A stretch of 64,000 nt of DNA from Melioribacteraceae bacterium (GTDB lineage: Bacteria > Bacteroidota > Ignavibacteria > Ignavibacteriales > Melioribacteraceae). Position numbers and translations under genes: made by a program. The stretch lies in contig WYBN01000013.1 in the NCBI GenBank assembly GCA_011525875.1, forward strand, positions 124,001-188,000. The letters are read 5' to 3'. The notes under the pieces were generated by a model. That model saw only the letters and a list, made by a program, of their open reading frames with translations. It was not told the origin of the DNA and made no database searches. Below, in pieces: positions 1-9,584 of this stretch; the stretch's first letter is position 1; every line of letters begins with the position of its first letter.

Positions 1-1
1 A

Positions 2-70
2 ACCTTATACGTTCTTGATACAGGGAACAATCGCATTCTTCGATTTATTCTTTCAACTGATATTGACTAA
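2..70 (+). CDS. C-terminal end of an NHL-repeat protein (partial)
   Basis: An open frame enters from the left edge and stops with TAA at 68-70, two bases before the next start codon. The visible 22 residues read T-L-Y-V-L-D-T-G-N-N-R-I-L-R-F and on to I-D. The D-T-G-N-N-R-I-x-x-F pattern is the hallmark of an NHL beta-propeller blade, so this is probably the last blade of a propeller protein. Such proteins are often exported in this group. Nothing can be said about the rest of the gene. The tight spacing suggests co-transcription with the secreted protein that follows. Confidence 0.6.
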   Translation, partial: TLYVLDTGNNRILRFILSTDID

Positions 71-72
71 TT

Positions 73-1320
73 ATGGTTTTATTAAGAAAATTAATTTTGA
101 TCAGCATTTTTACCTGCACTATAATCTTCCCGCAGGAAAAAGTAAGAATTATGACTTATAATCTTCTCAGATATCCTCAGGCGCAGGCTTCAAGCCGTGA
201 GCCGAGATTTAAACAGATAATCGAGCATGTCAACCCGGACATTCTTATTGTACAGGAGATTACATCTCCTTCGGGTGTTACTTCGTTTCAGAATAATGTT
301 TTGGGAGGAAAATATAAAGCCGGCACCTTCATTGACGGCTACGATATGGATAACGCTCTGTTTTATAAGGACTCGCTTTTTACTTTTCTCAGCAATGTTC
401 CTATACCGACTCAGCTAAGGGATATTTCTATTTTTACATTAGTTCATAATTTTGCGAAAGACACAATTATAATACACAGCGCTCACCTCAAAGCAGGAAG
501 CGGAAGTAGTGAAGAACAGCGCAGATTAAATGAAGTAAATCAATTAAGATTAAGAACTGACCAATACAAATCAAATACATGCTATATATTAGTCGGGGAT
601 TTAAACCTTTACACATCAGAAGAACCTGCATATCAAAGATTAATGGATCAGACTAAGAGCGGTTATTTTCTTGATCCACTCAACAGACCAGGGAGCTGGG
701 GGAATAATCCTAATTTTGCAGATATACACACGCAGTCAACGAGGGTGGAAAGTTTACCCGACGGAGGCAGTTCAGGAGGCTTGGACGATAGATTCGACTT
801 TATTTTAATTTCGCAGGGTATTAAAGATTCCGGCAGAGTCACTTATCTTGAAGGCAGCTATACTTCATTTGGGAATGACGGTAGCCATTTTAATAAATCA
901 ATAAATACCGCTCCATATAATGTAATAGGAATATCCATGGCGAATGCGCTTTATCTTGCCTCTGACCATCTGCCGGTATTTGCCGATTTCGAATTTGAAA
1001 TTCTTACAGATATAAATGAGCGCATTGAAAATCCGGTCGAATTTTATCTCTTTCAAAATTATCCGAATCCGTTCAACCCAGAAACTATTATAAATTTCTC
1101 ATTTAATGCAAAAAGCGGAATATTCTCGGGCAGGCAGTTTGTCTCTTTGAAAGTTTTTGATATACTCGGAAGAGAAATTAGCGTACTTGTAAACGGGATT
1201 TTAACTCCGGGCACCCACAGCGTAAAATTTGACGGAACCGGGCTGTCCAGCGGGGTTTATTTCTATGCTCTTTCGGTGAATGGTTCTGTATTAACGAGGA
1301 AAATGCAATTAATCAGATGA
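73..1320 (+). CDS. secreted endonuclease/exonuclease/phosphatase-fold protein with T9SS sorting tail
   Basis: 415 residues. An N-terminal hydrophobic signal peptide (about residues 1-20) leads into an endonuclease/exonuclease/phosphatase fold. Its family motifs appear in order: M-T-Y-N-L near residue 28, a Q-E-I (the metal-binding Glu) near 62, H-L-K-A, G-D-L-N-L, and a final S-D-H-L-P-V near 300. After about residue 320 comes the type IX sorting domain, beginning with Q-N-Y-P-N-P-F-N-P and ending in a K-M-Q-L-I-R-like strand. The protein is therefore likely secreted and anchored or released at the outer membrane, acting as a nuclease or a phosphodiesterase. The substrate cannot be told from sequence. 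It starts two bases after the preceding NHL gene and likely shares its transcript. Confidence 0.85.
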   Translation: MVLLRKLILISIFTCTIIFPQEKVRIMTYNLLRYPQAQASSREPRFKQIIEHVNPDILIVQEITSPSGVTSFQNNVLGGKYKAGTFIDGYDMDNALFYKDSLFTFLSNVPIPTQLRDISIFTLVHNFAKDTIIIHSAHLKAGSGSSEEQRRLNEVNQLRLRTDQYKSNTCYILVGDLNLYTSEEPAYQRLMDQTKSGYFLDPLNRPGSWGNNPNFADIHTQSTRVESLPDGGSSGGLDDRFDFILISQGIKDSGRVTYLEGSYTSFGNDGSHFNKSINTAPYNVIGISMANALYLASDHLPVFADFEFEILTDINERIENPVEFYLFQNYPNPFNPETIINFSFNAKSGIFSGRQFVSLKVFDILGREISVLVNGILTPGTHSVKFDGTGLSSGVYFYALSVNGSVLTRKMQLIR

Positions 1321-1408
1321 CCTTTGCCGCCGTTAGTAATTCTTATTAAAATCTGCTCAACCACCTGCCGGCAAGTCACTTTTTTCAATAAGTTAGCGCA
1401 ATATTTAA

Positions 1409-1439
1409 TTGATAAAAAAGTAGTTTATCTATAAGTTTG
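1409..1439 (+). promoter_or_regulatory. candidate promoter of atpDC (TTG-N20-TAAGTTTG)
   Basis: TTG at 1409-1411 (inside TTAATTG) is followed after exactly 20 bases by TAAGTTTG at 1432-1439. This matches the Bacteroidota-type consensus of a -33 TTG and a -7 TAnnTTTG. It lies 31 bases before the atpD start codon. The same spacing recurs in front of gap, tonB, the nuo operon and the Rrf2 gene. Confidence 0.6.
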
Positions 1440-1452
1440 TACCTTCATTTAA

Positions 1453-2880
<1,428 letters not shown>

Positions 2881-2884
2881 TACG

Positions 2885-3295
2885 ATGAAAGAGATCAATA
2901 TTGAAATAATTACACCCTCTAAGGTTGTTTATAAAGGAATAGCTTCATCGATAACGGTGCCGGGATCGCTTGGCAGTTTTCAGGTGCTGTTTAATCATGC
3001 CCCGATAATCAGTTCTTTTGAAATTGGGAAAGTGAAAATTGTTGAGAACGGCGGTAGTGAATTGGAATTTGCAACTGCCGGGGGAACTGTCGAAGTGCTC
3101 GATAATAAAGTGCTTTTATTAGCCGAGAGCATAGAAAGAAAAGATTCTATTGATATATCGCGGGCAGAAAAAGCGCTGCACCGGGCAAAGGATAGACTGG
3201 CTAAAAAATCGAATGAAGAGAACATTGACCTTGCCCGAGCCGAGGCTTCTTTGAAACGCGCAATGAATAGATTAAAAATTGCGGGAAGGAATTAA
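2885..3295 (+). CDS. atpC: F1 ATP synthase subunit epsilon
   Basis: 136 residues. This is the central-stalk subunit that couples rotation to catalysis and can inhibit ATP hydrolysis. An N-terminal beta-sandwich (I-E-I-I-T-P-S-K-V-V-Y-K, then P-G-S-L-G-S-F-Q-V-L-F-N-H-A-P) fills roughly residues 1-85. A C-terminal helical hairpin rich in A-R-K and E follows, including the family repeat R-A-E-K-A-L-x-R-A. It begins four bases after the atpD stop, so the two genes form one operon. Confidence 0.95.
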   Translation: MKEINIEIITPSKVVYKGIASSITVPGSLGSFQVLFNHAPIISSFEIGKVKIVENGGSELEFATAGGTVEVLDNKVLLLAESIERKDSIDISRAEKALHRAKDRLAKKSNEENIDLARAEASLKRAMNRLKIAGRN

Positions 3296-3301
3296 GTTTA
3301 T

Positions 3302-3324
3302 TGATGGACTGCCTCAGCCCATCA
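3302..3324 (+). terminator. possible hairpin terminator after atpC
   Basis: TGATGG-A-CTG, a 3-base loop, then CAG-C-CCATCA can form a 9-bp stem with one mismatch, 7 bases after the atpC stop. It is followed by an AT-rich but not T-only stretch (TATTATTTG). It is a weak candidate for ending the atpDC transcript. Confidence 0.35.
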
Positions 3325-3366
3325 TATTATTTGTATTTAAACGCCCGTGGAGTATAACCATTCTGC

Positions 3367-3790
3367 GGGGGGAGACTTGATAAATCAAGTCTCTACATCA
3401 GTCTCTACATTGCATCATTACTTCAATCAATTGTAACGCTGGATTTGATTCATCAAATCTCTATAGAACTTGCAGGATTAAAATTATTTCAGTCATTCAA
3501 CTTTAGTGGGGGGAGACTTGATAAATCAAGTCTCTACATCAGCCTCTGAATTGCATCATTACTTCAATCAATTGTAACGCTGGATTTGATTCATCAAATC
3601 TCTATAGAACTTGCGGGATTAAAATTATTTCAGTCATTCAACTTTAGCGGGGGGAGACTTGATAAATCAAGTCTCTACATCAGTCTCTGAATTGCATCAT
3701 TACTTCAAATCAATTGTAACGCTGGATTTGATTCATCAAATCTCTATAGAACTTGCAGGATTAAAATTATTTCAGTCATTCAACCTTAGC
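3367..3790. repeat. three tandem copies of a 141-bp unit with two palindromes each
   Basis: Three near-identical head-to-tail units begin at about 3367, 3508 and 3649 (period 141, 141, 142 bases; the third has one extra A). Each starts with six Gs running into a perfect palindrome with 10-base arms and a 2-base centre (GAGACTTGAT / ATCAAGTCTC; first copy 3372-3393). About 50 bases later comes a second palindrome with 8-base arms (GATTTGAT / ATCAAATC; first copy 3442-3459). Both palindromes share the core TTGAT-NN-ATCAA and are followed by CTCTA. The array fills the gap between convergent atpC and the LON-domain gene and ends within 6 bases of the latter's stop codon. I see no coding frame in it. 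The copies differ at only a few positions, so the amplification looks recent. Confidence 0.95.
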
Positions 3791-3795
3791 GGGGT

Positions 3796-4440
3796 TTAAT
3801 TTTTATTGAAGTATCCATCGCCGGCGATTAATTCTTTTAGCAGTTCATTTTTTTCAAGTTTATTTTCGAGAGGTTTAAAATGTTCATAAAGTATTTCTAA
3901 CCTTCGACTTTCGCTTTGTAATGATAATATCTGTTGCTGCTGAATTAATAGTAAGCCGCTTTTTTCAGCGAGTTTAAATGATTTTATTTTGGTGTTATGA
4001 AGCACCTTCCAATAAGAACTTTCAAGGTCAATAGAAGCTCTGGTTAAAATCGAACGGAAAGAGTTAAGAATTTTTTCGTAGATAATTTCCGTATTCTCAA
4101 TTTGGTCAATATCGTTGAACGGCATTACGGAGGCTTCGAGATAGCCTTCTCTTGTTGCCCAGGATGCCTTCTTAAAAAACCTTTCAATTCCTTTAACAAG
4201 AATATCACTACTGCCGTTTTCAAAAGTCTTCAGAACCTGATCAATCTTTACATAGCAGCCTATGTCAGAAATCTTATTATTTATGCTGGCTATAATTCCG
4301 AAACCTGTTTGTTCTCGGAGACACCTTGCGGTCATACTTTTATACTTCTCTTCAAAAATATGAAGAGGATAATAAGAATCCGGATAAACAACTATGGTCA
4401 AAGGGAATATCGGTATTATAGGTTCCATCTTTCTGTCCAT
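3796..4440 (-). CDS. LON substrate-binding domain protein
   Basis: 214 residues. The N-terminal P-I-F-P-L-x-x-V-V-Y-P, followed by P-L-H-I-F-E-x-K-Y-K-x-M, is the signature of the LON N-terminal (substrate-binding, PUA-like) domain. There is no ATPase or protease domain, so this is the stand-alone LON-domain type, whose role is poorly known and may be peptide or partner binding. The last 100 residues are helical and charged. An internal ATG four codons in (4428) is an alternative start. It lies just past the terminator of the superoxide dismutase operon on the same strand, so it may have its own promoter within sodA or depend on read-through. Confidence 0.8.
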   Translation of the reverse strand: MDRKMEPIIPIFPLTIVVYPDSYYPLHIFEEKYKSMTARCLREQTGFGIIASINNKISDIGCYVKIDQVLKTFENGSSDILVKGIERFFKKASWATREGYLEASVMPFNDIDQIENTEIIYEKILNSFRSILTRASIDLESSYWKVLHNTKIKSFKLAEKSGLLLIQQQQILSLQSESRRLEILYEHFKPLENKLEKNELLKELIAGDGYFNKN

Positions 4441-4449
4441 GCAGATAAT

Positions 4450-4486
4450 AAAATGCCCGGATGGAATATTTCAGCCCGGGCATTTT
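4450..4486 (-). terminator. rho-independent terminator of the rrf2-erpA-sod operon
   Basis: AAAATGCCCGG (4450-4460) pairs perfectly with CCGGGCATTTT (4476-4486), an 11-bp stem with a 15-base loop. On the minus strand it is followed by TTTTATTAT. It starts 19 bases after the superoxide dismutase stop codon and separates that gene from the LON-domain gene. Confidence 0.8.
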
Positions 4487-4505
4487 TCATAGAAATATTG
4501 ATAAT

Positions 4506-5228
4506 TTATTTAGCTTCTTTAAAACGTTTTGCGACTTCGTCCCAGTTAATTACATTCCAAAAAGCTAAGATGTAATCGGGTCTTCTATTTTGATAGTTAA
4601 GATAATAAGCGTGTTCCCAGACGTCAAGCCCAAGTATCGGCGTTCCTTTAACTTCGGCTGCATCCATAAGCGGGTTGTCTTGATTAGGCGTAGAGGAGAC
4701 AACAAGTTTGCCGCCGGAAACTACAAGCCATGCCCAGCCGGAGCCGAATCTGGCAGCCGCAGCGTTGTTGAAGAGTTCTTTGAATTTATCGAAAGAACCG
4801 AAGGAAGCATTTATAGCATCAGACAATTCTCCAGAAGGATTTCCACCGCCCTTTGGCGACATAATTTGCCAGAAAAGGGAGTGATTCCAATGTCCGCCGC
4901 CGTTATTTCTTACGGCAGTATTTTTTGATGCATCGGACATTAATTCGAGCAGTGATTTATTTTCTAATTCTGTTCCTTCAATCGCTTTATTTAAGTTGTT
5001 AATGTAAGCCGCATGATGTTTGCCGTGGTGAATCTCCATCGTTTTCGCGTCAATGTGCGGTTCCAACGCATCAAAAGCATAAGGCAGATCTGGTAGTGTA
5101 AACTTAGCCATAGTATCTATTCTCCTATTATTTTTAGTATATAATTTATTAGTAATTGCATCAACTTTTTTAATGCTTCCGGATAATGCCAGTAATCCAA
5201 CCGAAGCAAGAAAATTTCTTCTTTGCAT
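4506..5228 (-). CDS. sodA: superoxide dismutase (Mn/Fe type) with Tat-like leader and an internal start
   Basis: 240 residues in the long form. It dismutates superoxide to H2O2 and O2. Metal ligands are visible: the first His of I-H-H-G-K-H-H (His67), the His of N-H-S-L-F-W, and the Asp and His of D-V-W-E-H. The Q-D-N-P segment favours the Mn or cambialistic type. The first ~24 residues carry a twin-arginine motif (R-R-N-F-L-A-S) followed by a hydrophobic stretch, as in Tat export signals. Met40 at 5109-5111 begins the canonical cytoplasmic form ([11 protein letters not shown]) and has its own GGAG 10 bases upstream. The long form has AAGGAG 5 bases before its ATG. Two products, one exported and one cytoplasmic, are therefore plausible. 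It is the last gene of the Rrf2 operon, 15 bases after erpA. Confidence 0.93.
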   Translation of the reverse strand: MQRRNFLASVGLLALSGSIKKVDAITNKLYTKNNRRIDTMAKFTLPDLPYAFDALEPHIDAKTMEIHHGKHHAAYINNLNKAIEGTELENKSLLELMSDASKNTAVRNNGGGHWNHSLFWQIMSPKGGGNPSGELSDAINASFGSFDKFKELFNNAAAARFGSGWAWLVVSGGKLVVSSTPNQDNPLMDAAEVKGTPILGLDVWEHAYYLNYQNRRPDYILAFWNVINWDEVAKRFKEAK

Positions 5229-5243
5229 TTTATCTCCTTAAAA

Positions 5244-5609
5244 TTAAACCCCGAATGATTCGCCGCATCCGCATTTTTTTGTAGCGTTCGGATTATTAAA
5301 CACAAATCCTTTTCCGTTTAATCCGTCCGAAAAATCGAGCATGGTGCCGCTTAGATAGAAAAGACTTTTACCGTCAACTATGAGTTTAATGCCGTCTTTT
5401 TCAATCACTGTGTCTCCGTCTTTAATTTCAGGATCGAAACCGAGGTTGTAAGTCAAGCCCGAGCAACCGCCGCCTTTAACTCCTATGCGAAGACCATATT
5501 CGGCGGGTATATCGTTCTCGTCCTTTATTCTTTTAACCTGATTAACGGCTTTATCTGTAATGTCGATTTCGGCAGATCCGATTTCGTTATTATTCATTTT
5601 TATTTCCAT
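5244..5609 (-). CDS. erpA: HesB/IscA/ErpA-type iron-sulfur cluster carrier
   Basis: 121 residues, close to the family norm. It is an A-type carrier that receives and passes on Fe-S clusters in the cytoplasm. The three ligand cysteines are present: one in G-G-G-C-S-G-L and two in the C-terminal C-G-C-G-E-S-F. An in-frame Met five codons in (5597) could also be the start and fits the family better. It sits between the unknown 100-residue gene and superoxide dismutase in an Rrf2-controlled operon. The symbol is a family-level choice; IscA or SufA would be equally defensible. Confidence 0.88.
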   Translation of the reverse strand: MEIKMNNNEIGSAEIDITDKAVNQVKRIKDENDIPAEYGLRIGVKGGGCSGLTYNLGFDPEIKDGDTVIEKDGIKLIVDGKSLFYLSGTMLDFSDGLNGKGFVFNNPNATKKCGCGESFGV

Positions 5610-5617
5610 GCTTAATT

Positions 5618-5920
5618 CTATACGGCTTTTCCTATTATAACACTTTTGGTCACTGAAAAATTCACTTTCCAGGAATTATTTGTCAGTCTGATTAAATCTG
5701 CGCTTCTTTCGAGCGTGCCGGTGAATTGTTCCATAAGTTCCTCAGCTTCGGCGTAGCTGATTATAATATCCTTACGTTCGAAGTAGGTTCTTATCGCATA
5801 CTGTATATCTCGCAGGAATATGTTCGAATTAAAAAAAACTGGATATTTTTCATTCATGAAGATGAAGAATATTTCTTTCTTCTCAATTAAGTGAGCGAGT
5901 CTTTCTTTTTGTGTTTTCAT
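5618..5920 (-). CDS. hypothetical protein in Rrf2/Fe-S operon
   Basis: 100 residues; I do not recognise the family. It has no signal peptide, membrane segment or cysteine. It starts with a basic helix ([15 protein letters not shown]), then a hydrophobic, aromatic-rich stretch ([13 protein letters not shown]), a charged middle (residues about 38-65) and a hydrophobic tail. It begins one base after the Rrf2 stop and ends 8 bases before erpA, so translation is probably coupled and its role may be tied to Fe-S assembly or oxidative stress. That link is inference from position only. Confidence 0.75.
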   Translation of the reverse strand: MKTQKERLAHLIEKKEIFFIFMNEKYPVFFNSNIFLRDIQYAIRTYFERKDIIISYAEAEELMEQFTGTLERSADLIRLTNNSWKVNFSVTKSVIIGKAV

Positions 5921-5921
5921 A

Positions 5922-6332
5922 TTATCTCATTATTTCCGTTAAATAGATATTATTGATTAAGTTGTTTATTTTCAACTGCAACTGACCGAAAGGGCTCTTA
6001 AGGCAGCAGTCCTCAAACCTGTGGCAGTCATGCTTATTTGCACCGTCAAAAGAACAATCTGTCAAAACTATTTCTTCGCCGAGCGCTTTAATCACTAAGC
6101 CTAAATCCAAATTCTCGGGTTCGGTTAACAATCTGTAGCCGCCTTTAATTCCTTGCTGCGACTCGATTATCTCCGCATGAACAAGTTTCTGTAAAATTTT
6201 TGCTGTAAGTTCGTAAGGAATATTTGAGTTTTCGGCTATTATCTTTGTGCTTAGGCTGCTGCCTTCGGTGTTTTCAGCAATATATTTCAAAGCGAGCAGC
6301 GCGTATTCAACTTTCTTAGGAATTTTAAACAT
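5922..6332 (-). CDS. Rrf2-family transcriptional regulator (IscR-like)
   Basis: 136 residues. The N-terminal winged helix follows the Rrf2 plan: K-V-E-Y-A-L-L-A-L near residue 7, a helix-turn-helix around 28-50, and the wing Q-Q-G-I-K-G-G-Y-R-L near 60. Four cysteines, Cys93, Cys103, Cys109 and Cys110, lie where IscR and relatives hold an Fe-S cluster, so the protein probably senses cluster supply, oxygen or NO. It heads an operon with an Fe-S carrier and superoxide dismutase, a fitting regulon. An inverted repeat over its promoter (6375-6396) could be its own operator. It could equally be of the NsrR or RirA type. Confidence 0.9.
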   Translation of the reverse strand: MFKIPKKVEYALLALKYIAENTEGSSLSTKIIAENSNIPYELTAKILQKLVHAEIIESQQGIKGGYRLLTEPENLDLGLVIKALGEEIVLTDCSFDGANKHDCHRFEDCCLKSPFGQLQLKINNLINNIYLTEIMR

Positions 6333-6355
6333 AAATAAGACTAAAATGGTCGCAC

Positions 6356-6387
6356 TTAAAATATCAAAAATGGGTTAGAAATGCAAA
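6356..6387 (-). promoter_or_regulatory. candidate promoter of the rrf2 operon (TTTG-N20-TATTTTAA)
   Basis: On the minus strand TTTG (6387-6384) is followed after 20 bases by TATTTTAA (6363-6356), 23 bases before the Rrf2 start codon. The spacing equals that of the atpD, gap, tonB and nuo candidates, although the -7 box departs from TAnnTTTG at the last bases. Confidence 0.45.
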
Positions 6388-6396
6388 TAATTCTAA
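6375..6396. promoter_or_regulatory. possible Rrf2 operator (inverted repeat TTAGAA-N10-TTCTAA)
   Basis: A perfect inverted repeat with 6-base arms and a 10-base gap overlaps the -33 box of the Rrf2 operon promoter. Rrf2 proteins bind dyad sites of similar size and usually repress their own gene. Short AT-rich arms can arise by chance. Confidence 0.35.
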
Positions 6397-6424
6397 AGAG
6401 GGAATCTTAAAATATTTCTATGAT

Positions 6425-7936
6425 CTAAATACTCAATATCGAGATGCAGTTCTTCACAAATTCTAAAATAGGAGTAAAGTATAAGCCGAATAAAATAACG
6501 GGTATAGTTAAGATAAGAACTACAGCGTAATTGATGCCTACGGCTCTAACCGATGAAGTTGAAGCTGAAGGTTTGGTCAGATACATATGTTTAAGGACTC
6601 TGACATAATAGTAAAGTGAAACAACTGTATTTAACAAAGCAATAACTGCAACTGCTATCATGTTCGCATCGACGAGGGCGATAAACAGATAAAGCTTGGC
6701 GATAAAGCCTGCAGTCGGAGGAATTCCAGTAAGAGAAATTAAAAAGATTGAAAGTGCTACACCCAGCAGGGGGCTGGTATAGCCAAGTCCTGAATAATCG
6801 TCTATATTCTCCGAGCCGGATTTATCTGCAATAAGCATAACTATAAAAAATGCGCCGAGATTCATTAACAAGTATATAAGGAAATAAACCATAATTGCGA
6901 TCAAGCCATGTACCGATAAAACAGCTAATCCCAGAAGGATATAACCGGCATGAGCAATACTTGAATATGCAAGCATTCTTTTAAGATTATTCTGCCAAAG
7001 CGCGGAAAAGTTTCCCAGTGTCATAGTCAAAATAGAGATGATAATTAGCAGAGAACGCCAATCGAAAAAATCGAACAAGATCCAATTACCCTGAGCGTCC
7101 ACGACGGCAACAAAGGAAGTGCGTATGAATCTTATAAGCAACGCAAAGCCTGCAGCTTTACTTGCTACAGATAAATAAGCAGTTATGGCTATGGGTGCGC
7201 CTTCGTAAACGTCCGGAGTCCAAAAATGGAACGGCGCTGCAGAGATTTTGTAGCCTATTCCCGCAAAGATCAATATTAATGAGAAAGATAGAGTCAGTAA
7301 ATTCAATTCGGGCGACTGAAAAAATTTATTCAGCGCCATTAAATTTGTTGTGCCGCTGATTCCGTAAAGAATTGAGATACCGAAGAGCATAATGCCGGAA
7401 GATACCGCACCGTAGATAATATATTTCAGAGAAGCTTCGCTGTTACGGTCTCTCAACTTGGTAAATCCTGCGAGCACATAAGAAGAAAGTGACAACAGCT
7501 CGATAGATAGATAAATTAAAATCAAATCGGAAGCCGAGATCATGAACATCATCCCGAGTATCATTCCGTAAATCAAAGTATAATATTCGCCGATACGGTC
7601 TGAAACTTTCTGGATTTCAAGAGAAGAATTGGAAAAGAAAACTATAAATACTGACGAGATAATTATTAATATTTTGAAGAATGTTCCGAATGCGTCAACG
7701 GCAACCATGCCAAACATGTGCTGTGATTTTGAAGGTATAAAAGCGAAGCCTTGCTGTGCCAGGTCTGTTATCATAAAAGCAAGCGCAGCTAACATGCCGG
7801 TCAAAGCAATATAAGGGATTGACTTTTTATCTCTATGAAGTATCAGGTCTGCGATTACAATAATGAGCAGAGCAACGGAAACAATAACTTCAGGTAAAAT
7901 TAATCTTAATGAATAGTATAAATTTGTTAAATCCAT
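6425..7936 (-). CDS. nuoN: NADH-quinone oxidoreductase subunit N
   Basis: 503 residues with about 14 membrane helices. This is one of the three antiporter-like, proton-pumping subunits of complex I in the cytoplasmic membrane. The central conserved region includes a K-I-S-A-A-P-F-H-F-W-T-P-D-V-Y-E-G-A-P motif with the channel lysine, and L-A-Y-S-S-I-A-H-A-G-Y. It is the last gene of the nuo operon, starting 12 bases after nuoM. No clear terminator follows before the Rrf2 promoter region. Confidence 0.96.
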   Translation of the reverse strand: MDLTNLYYSLRLILPEVIVSVALLIIVIADLILHRDKKSIPYIALTGMLAALAFMITDLAQQGFAFIPSKSQHMFGMVAVDAFGTFFKILIIISSVFIVFFSNSSLEIQKVSDRIGEYYTLIYGMILGMMFMISASDLILIYLSIELLSLSSYVLAGFTKLRDRNSEASLKYIIYGAVSSGIMLFGISILYGISGTTNLMALNKFFQSPELNLLTLSFSLILIFAGIGYKISAAPFHFWTPDVYEGAPIAITAYLSVASKAAGFALLIRFIRTSFVAVVDAQGNWILFDFFDWRSLLIIISILTMTLGNFSALWQNNLKRMLAYSSIAHAGYILLGLAVLSVHGLIAIMVYFLIYLLMNLGAFFIVMLIADKSGSENIDDYSGLGYTSPLLGVALSIFLISLTGIPPTAGFIAKLYLFIALVDANMIAVAVIALLNTVVSLYYYVRVLKHMYLTKPSASTSSVRAVGINYAVVLILTIPVILFGLYFTPILEFVKNCISILSI

Positions 7937-7948
7937 TTTATGAGCCGT

Positions 7949-9550
7949 TTATAATCCGCTTAATGTGAAATTTGCCGAGCCATTCGATAGAAAATCCACT
8001 AAAGAATTTACTGACGTATTCATTATGTCGAGCATTGCCGATGGATAAATTCCCAGGAAAATGATTATCACCGCCAGCGGAACGAGCATAGCATATTCTC
8101 TTTTGTCGAGATCGGCTAACTGATTCCATTTTTCATTTAGTTTACCGAGAAATATTCTTTGCAGTGTCCACAACATATAAGCCGCACCGAGAAGAATTCC
8201 GAGTGCGGAAATCATTGTAAGCACTCTGATAATATCAACTCCAAATGCACCGACGAAAACAAGAGCTTCCGATACCCAGCCGCTTAAGCCAGGCAGGCCT
8301 ATCGCGGCAAAGAAAGCTATAGTAACAAACCCGGTATAAACGGGCATCTGAGTGGCGAGACCGCCAAAATCATCCAGTCCTCTTGTATGTGACCTGTCAT
8401 AAATAACTCCTACAATCAAAAAGAGCATTGCGGTGATAGTTCCATGATTAAACATCTGCAGAATAGCTCCATTGATTCCGGTAGTGGATAACGAAGCCAT
8501 ACCGAGAAGAACATATCCCATATGAGAAACGGATGAATAAGCTATCAGTTTCTTAAAATCTTTTTGAGCCATTGCGCATAATGCGCCGTATATAATATTT
8601 ATCATACCAAACAAAGCAATATACCACATTAAATCGCGTGTAATTTCCGGGAAAATGGGATAACTGATTCTAAGGATTCCGTAAGTTCCCATCTTAAGAA
8701 GAACGCCGGCAAGTATAACGCTTATCGGAGTAGGGGCTTCAACGTGTGCATCGGGAAGCCATGTGTGGAAAGGGAACATTGGTATTTTAATGGCAAATCC
8801 AGCAAAAAGGGCAATGTATGCAATAAATCTTATATTATTAGGATTGAAAGGCGATAGAATTCCGTCCGCTGTGTAATTTGATTGATCCATGAGCGCGAGC
8901 AGATTAAATGTGAAAACTTTTGATCCGTCAACCAGAGTTTCTTGAGCGCTGAAATACAAACCGATCATAACAAGCAGCATAAAAACAGAGCCGAACAAAG
9001 TATAGATGAAGAACTTAATTGCAGCATATTCTTTCCTAGGACCGCCCCAGATTCCGATTAAGAAATACATAGGCAGAAGCATTAATTCCCAGAAAACGTA
9101 GAATAAGAAGAAATCTAAAGCAACAAACACACCCATCATACCAGTATCGAGCAGAAGGAATAAAGCAAAATAACCTTTAACGGAATTGGAAATATTCCAC
9201 GATGAAAGTGTTGCAATGAAAGAGATGATAGCCGTAAGTAGAACCATCGGTGTGCTTAATCCGTCGACACCGAGAAAATAATCTATCTTCACTGTTCCAA
9301 GCCAGGATATGCCGGGTATTTCAATCCATCTGAATTTTTCGATAAACTGGAAAGAACTCTCATCGTAAACACCGCCTGCGTTAAAATTATAATTCATCAT
9401 CAGCACGATGGCGAGTACTACCTGCAAACCCGTTGCCAGCAAGGAAGTATATTTTATCTCCTTAGCACGGTCGTTTGGCAGCAGCAGCACTACAATCATC
9501 CCAAGTACCGGAATGAACGTAAGCAAGGTTAATATTGGAAATCCTAACAT
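7949..9550 (-). CDS. nuoM: NADH-quinone oxidoreductase subunit M
   Basis: 533 residues, polytopic. This is the second antiporter-like subunit of complex I. The motifs F-W-E-L-M-L-L-P-M-Y-F-L, with the Glu of the proton channel, and F-P-F-H-T-W-L-P-D-A-H-V-E-A-P-T-P are intact. So is A-Y-S-S-V-S-H-M-G-Y. It starts 34 bases after nuoL, the widest gap in the operon. Confidence 0.97.
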   Translation of the reverse strand: MLGFPILTLLTFIPVLGMIVVLLLPNDRAKEIKYTSLLATGLQVVLAIVLMMNYNFNAGGVYDESSFQFIEKFRWIEIPGISWLGTVKIDYFLGVDGLSTPMVLLTAIISFIATLSSWNISNSVKGYFALFLLLDTGMMGVFVALDFFLFYVFWELMLLPMYFLIGIWGGPRKEYAAIKFFIYTLFGSVFMLLVMIGLYFSAQETLVDGSKVFTFNLLALMDQSNYTADGILSPFNPNNIRFIAYIALFAGFAIKIPMFPFHTWLPDAHVEAPTPISVILAGVLLKMGTYGILRISYPIFPEITRDLMWYIALFGMINIIYGALCAMAQKDFKKLIAYSSVSHMGYVLLGMASLSTTGINGAILQMFNHGTITAMLFLIVGVIYDRSHTRGLDDFGGLATQMPVYTGFVTIAFFAAIGLPGLSGWVSEALVFVGAFGVDIIRVLTMISALGILLGAAYMLWTLQRIFLGKLNEKWNQLADLDKREYAMLVPLAVIIIFLGIYPSAMLDIMNTSVNSLVDFLSNGSANFTLSGL

Positions 9551-9584
9551 CTCTATTTATTCCCTAAATTTTATTCAAACAGTT

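Noticed and set aside
3367-3790. Possible CRISPR array
   Set aside because: The unit is 141 bases and identical throughout; there are no short repeats with variable spacers and no cas genes.
4102-4928. Long plus-strand open frames opposite the LON and SOD genes
   Set aside because: They lie opposite well-supported minus-strand genes, have no ribosome site and no family features.
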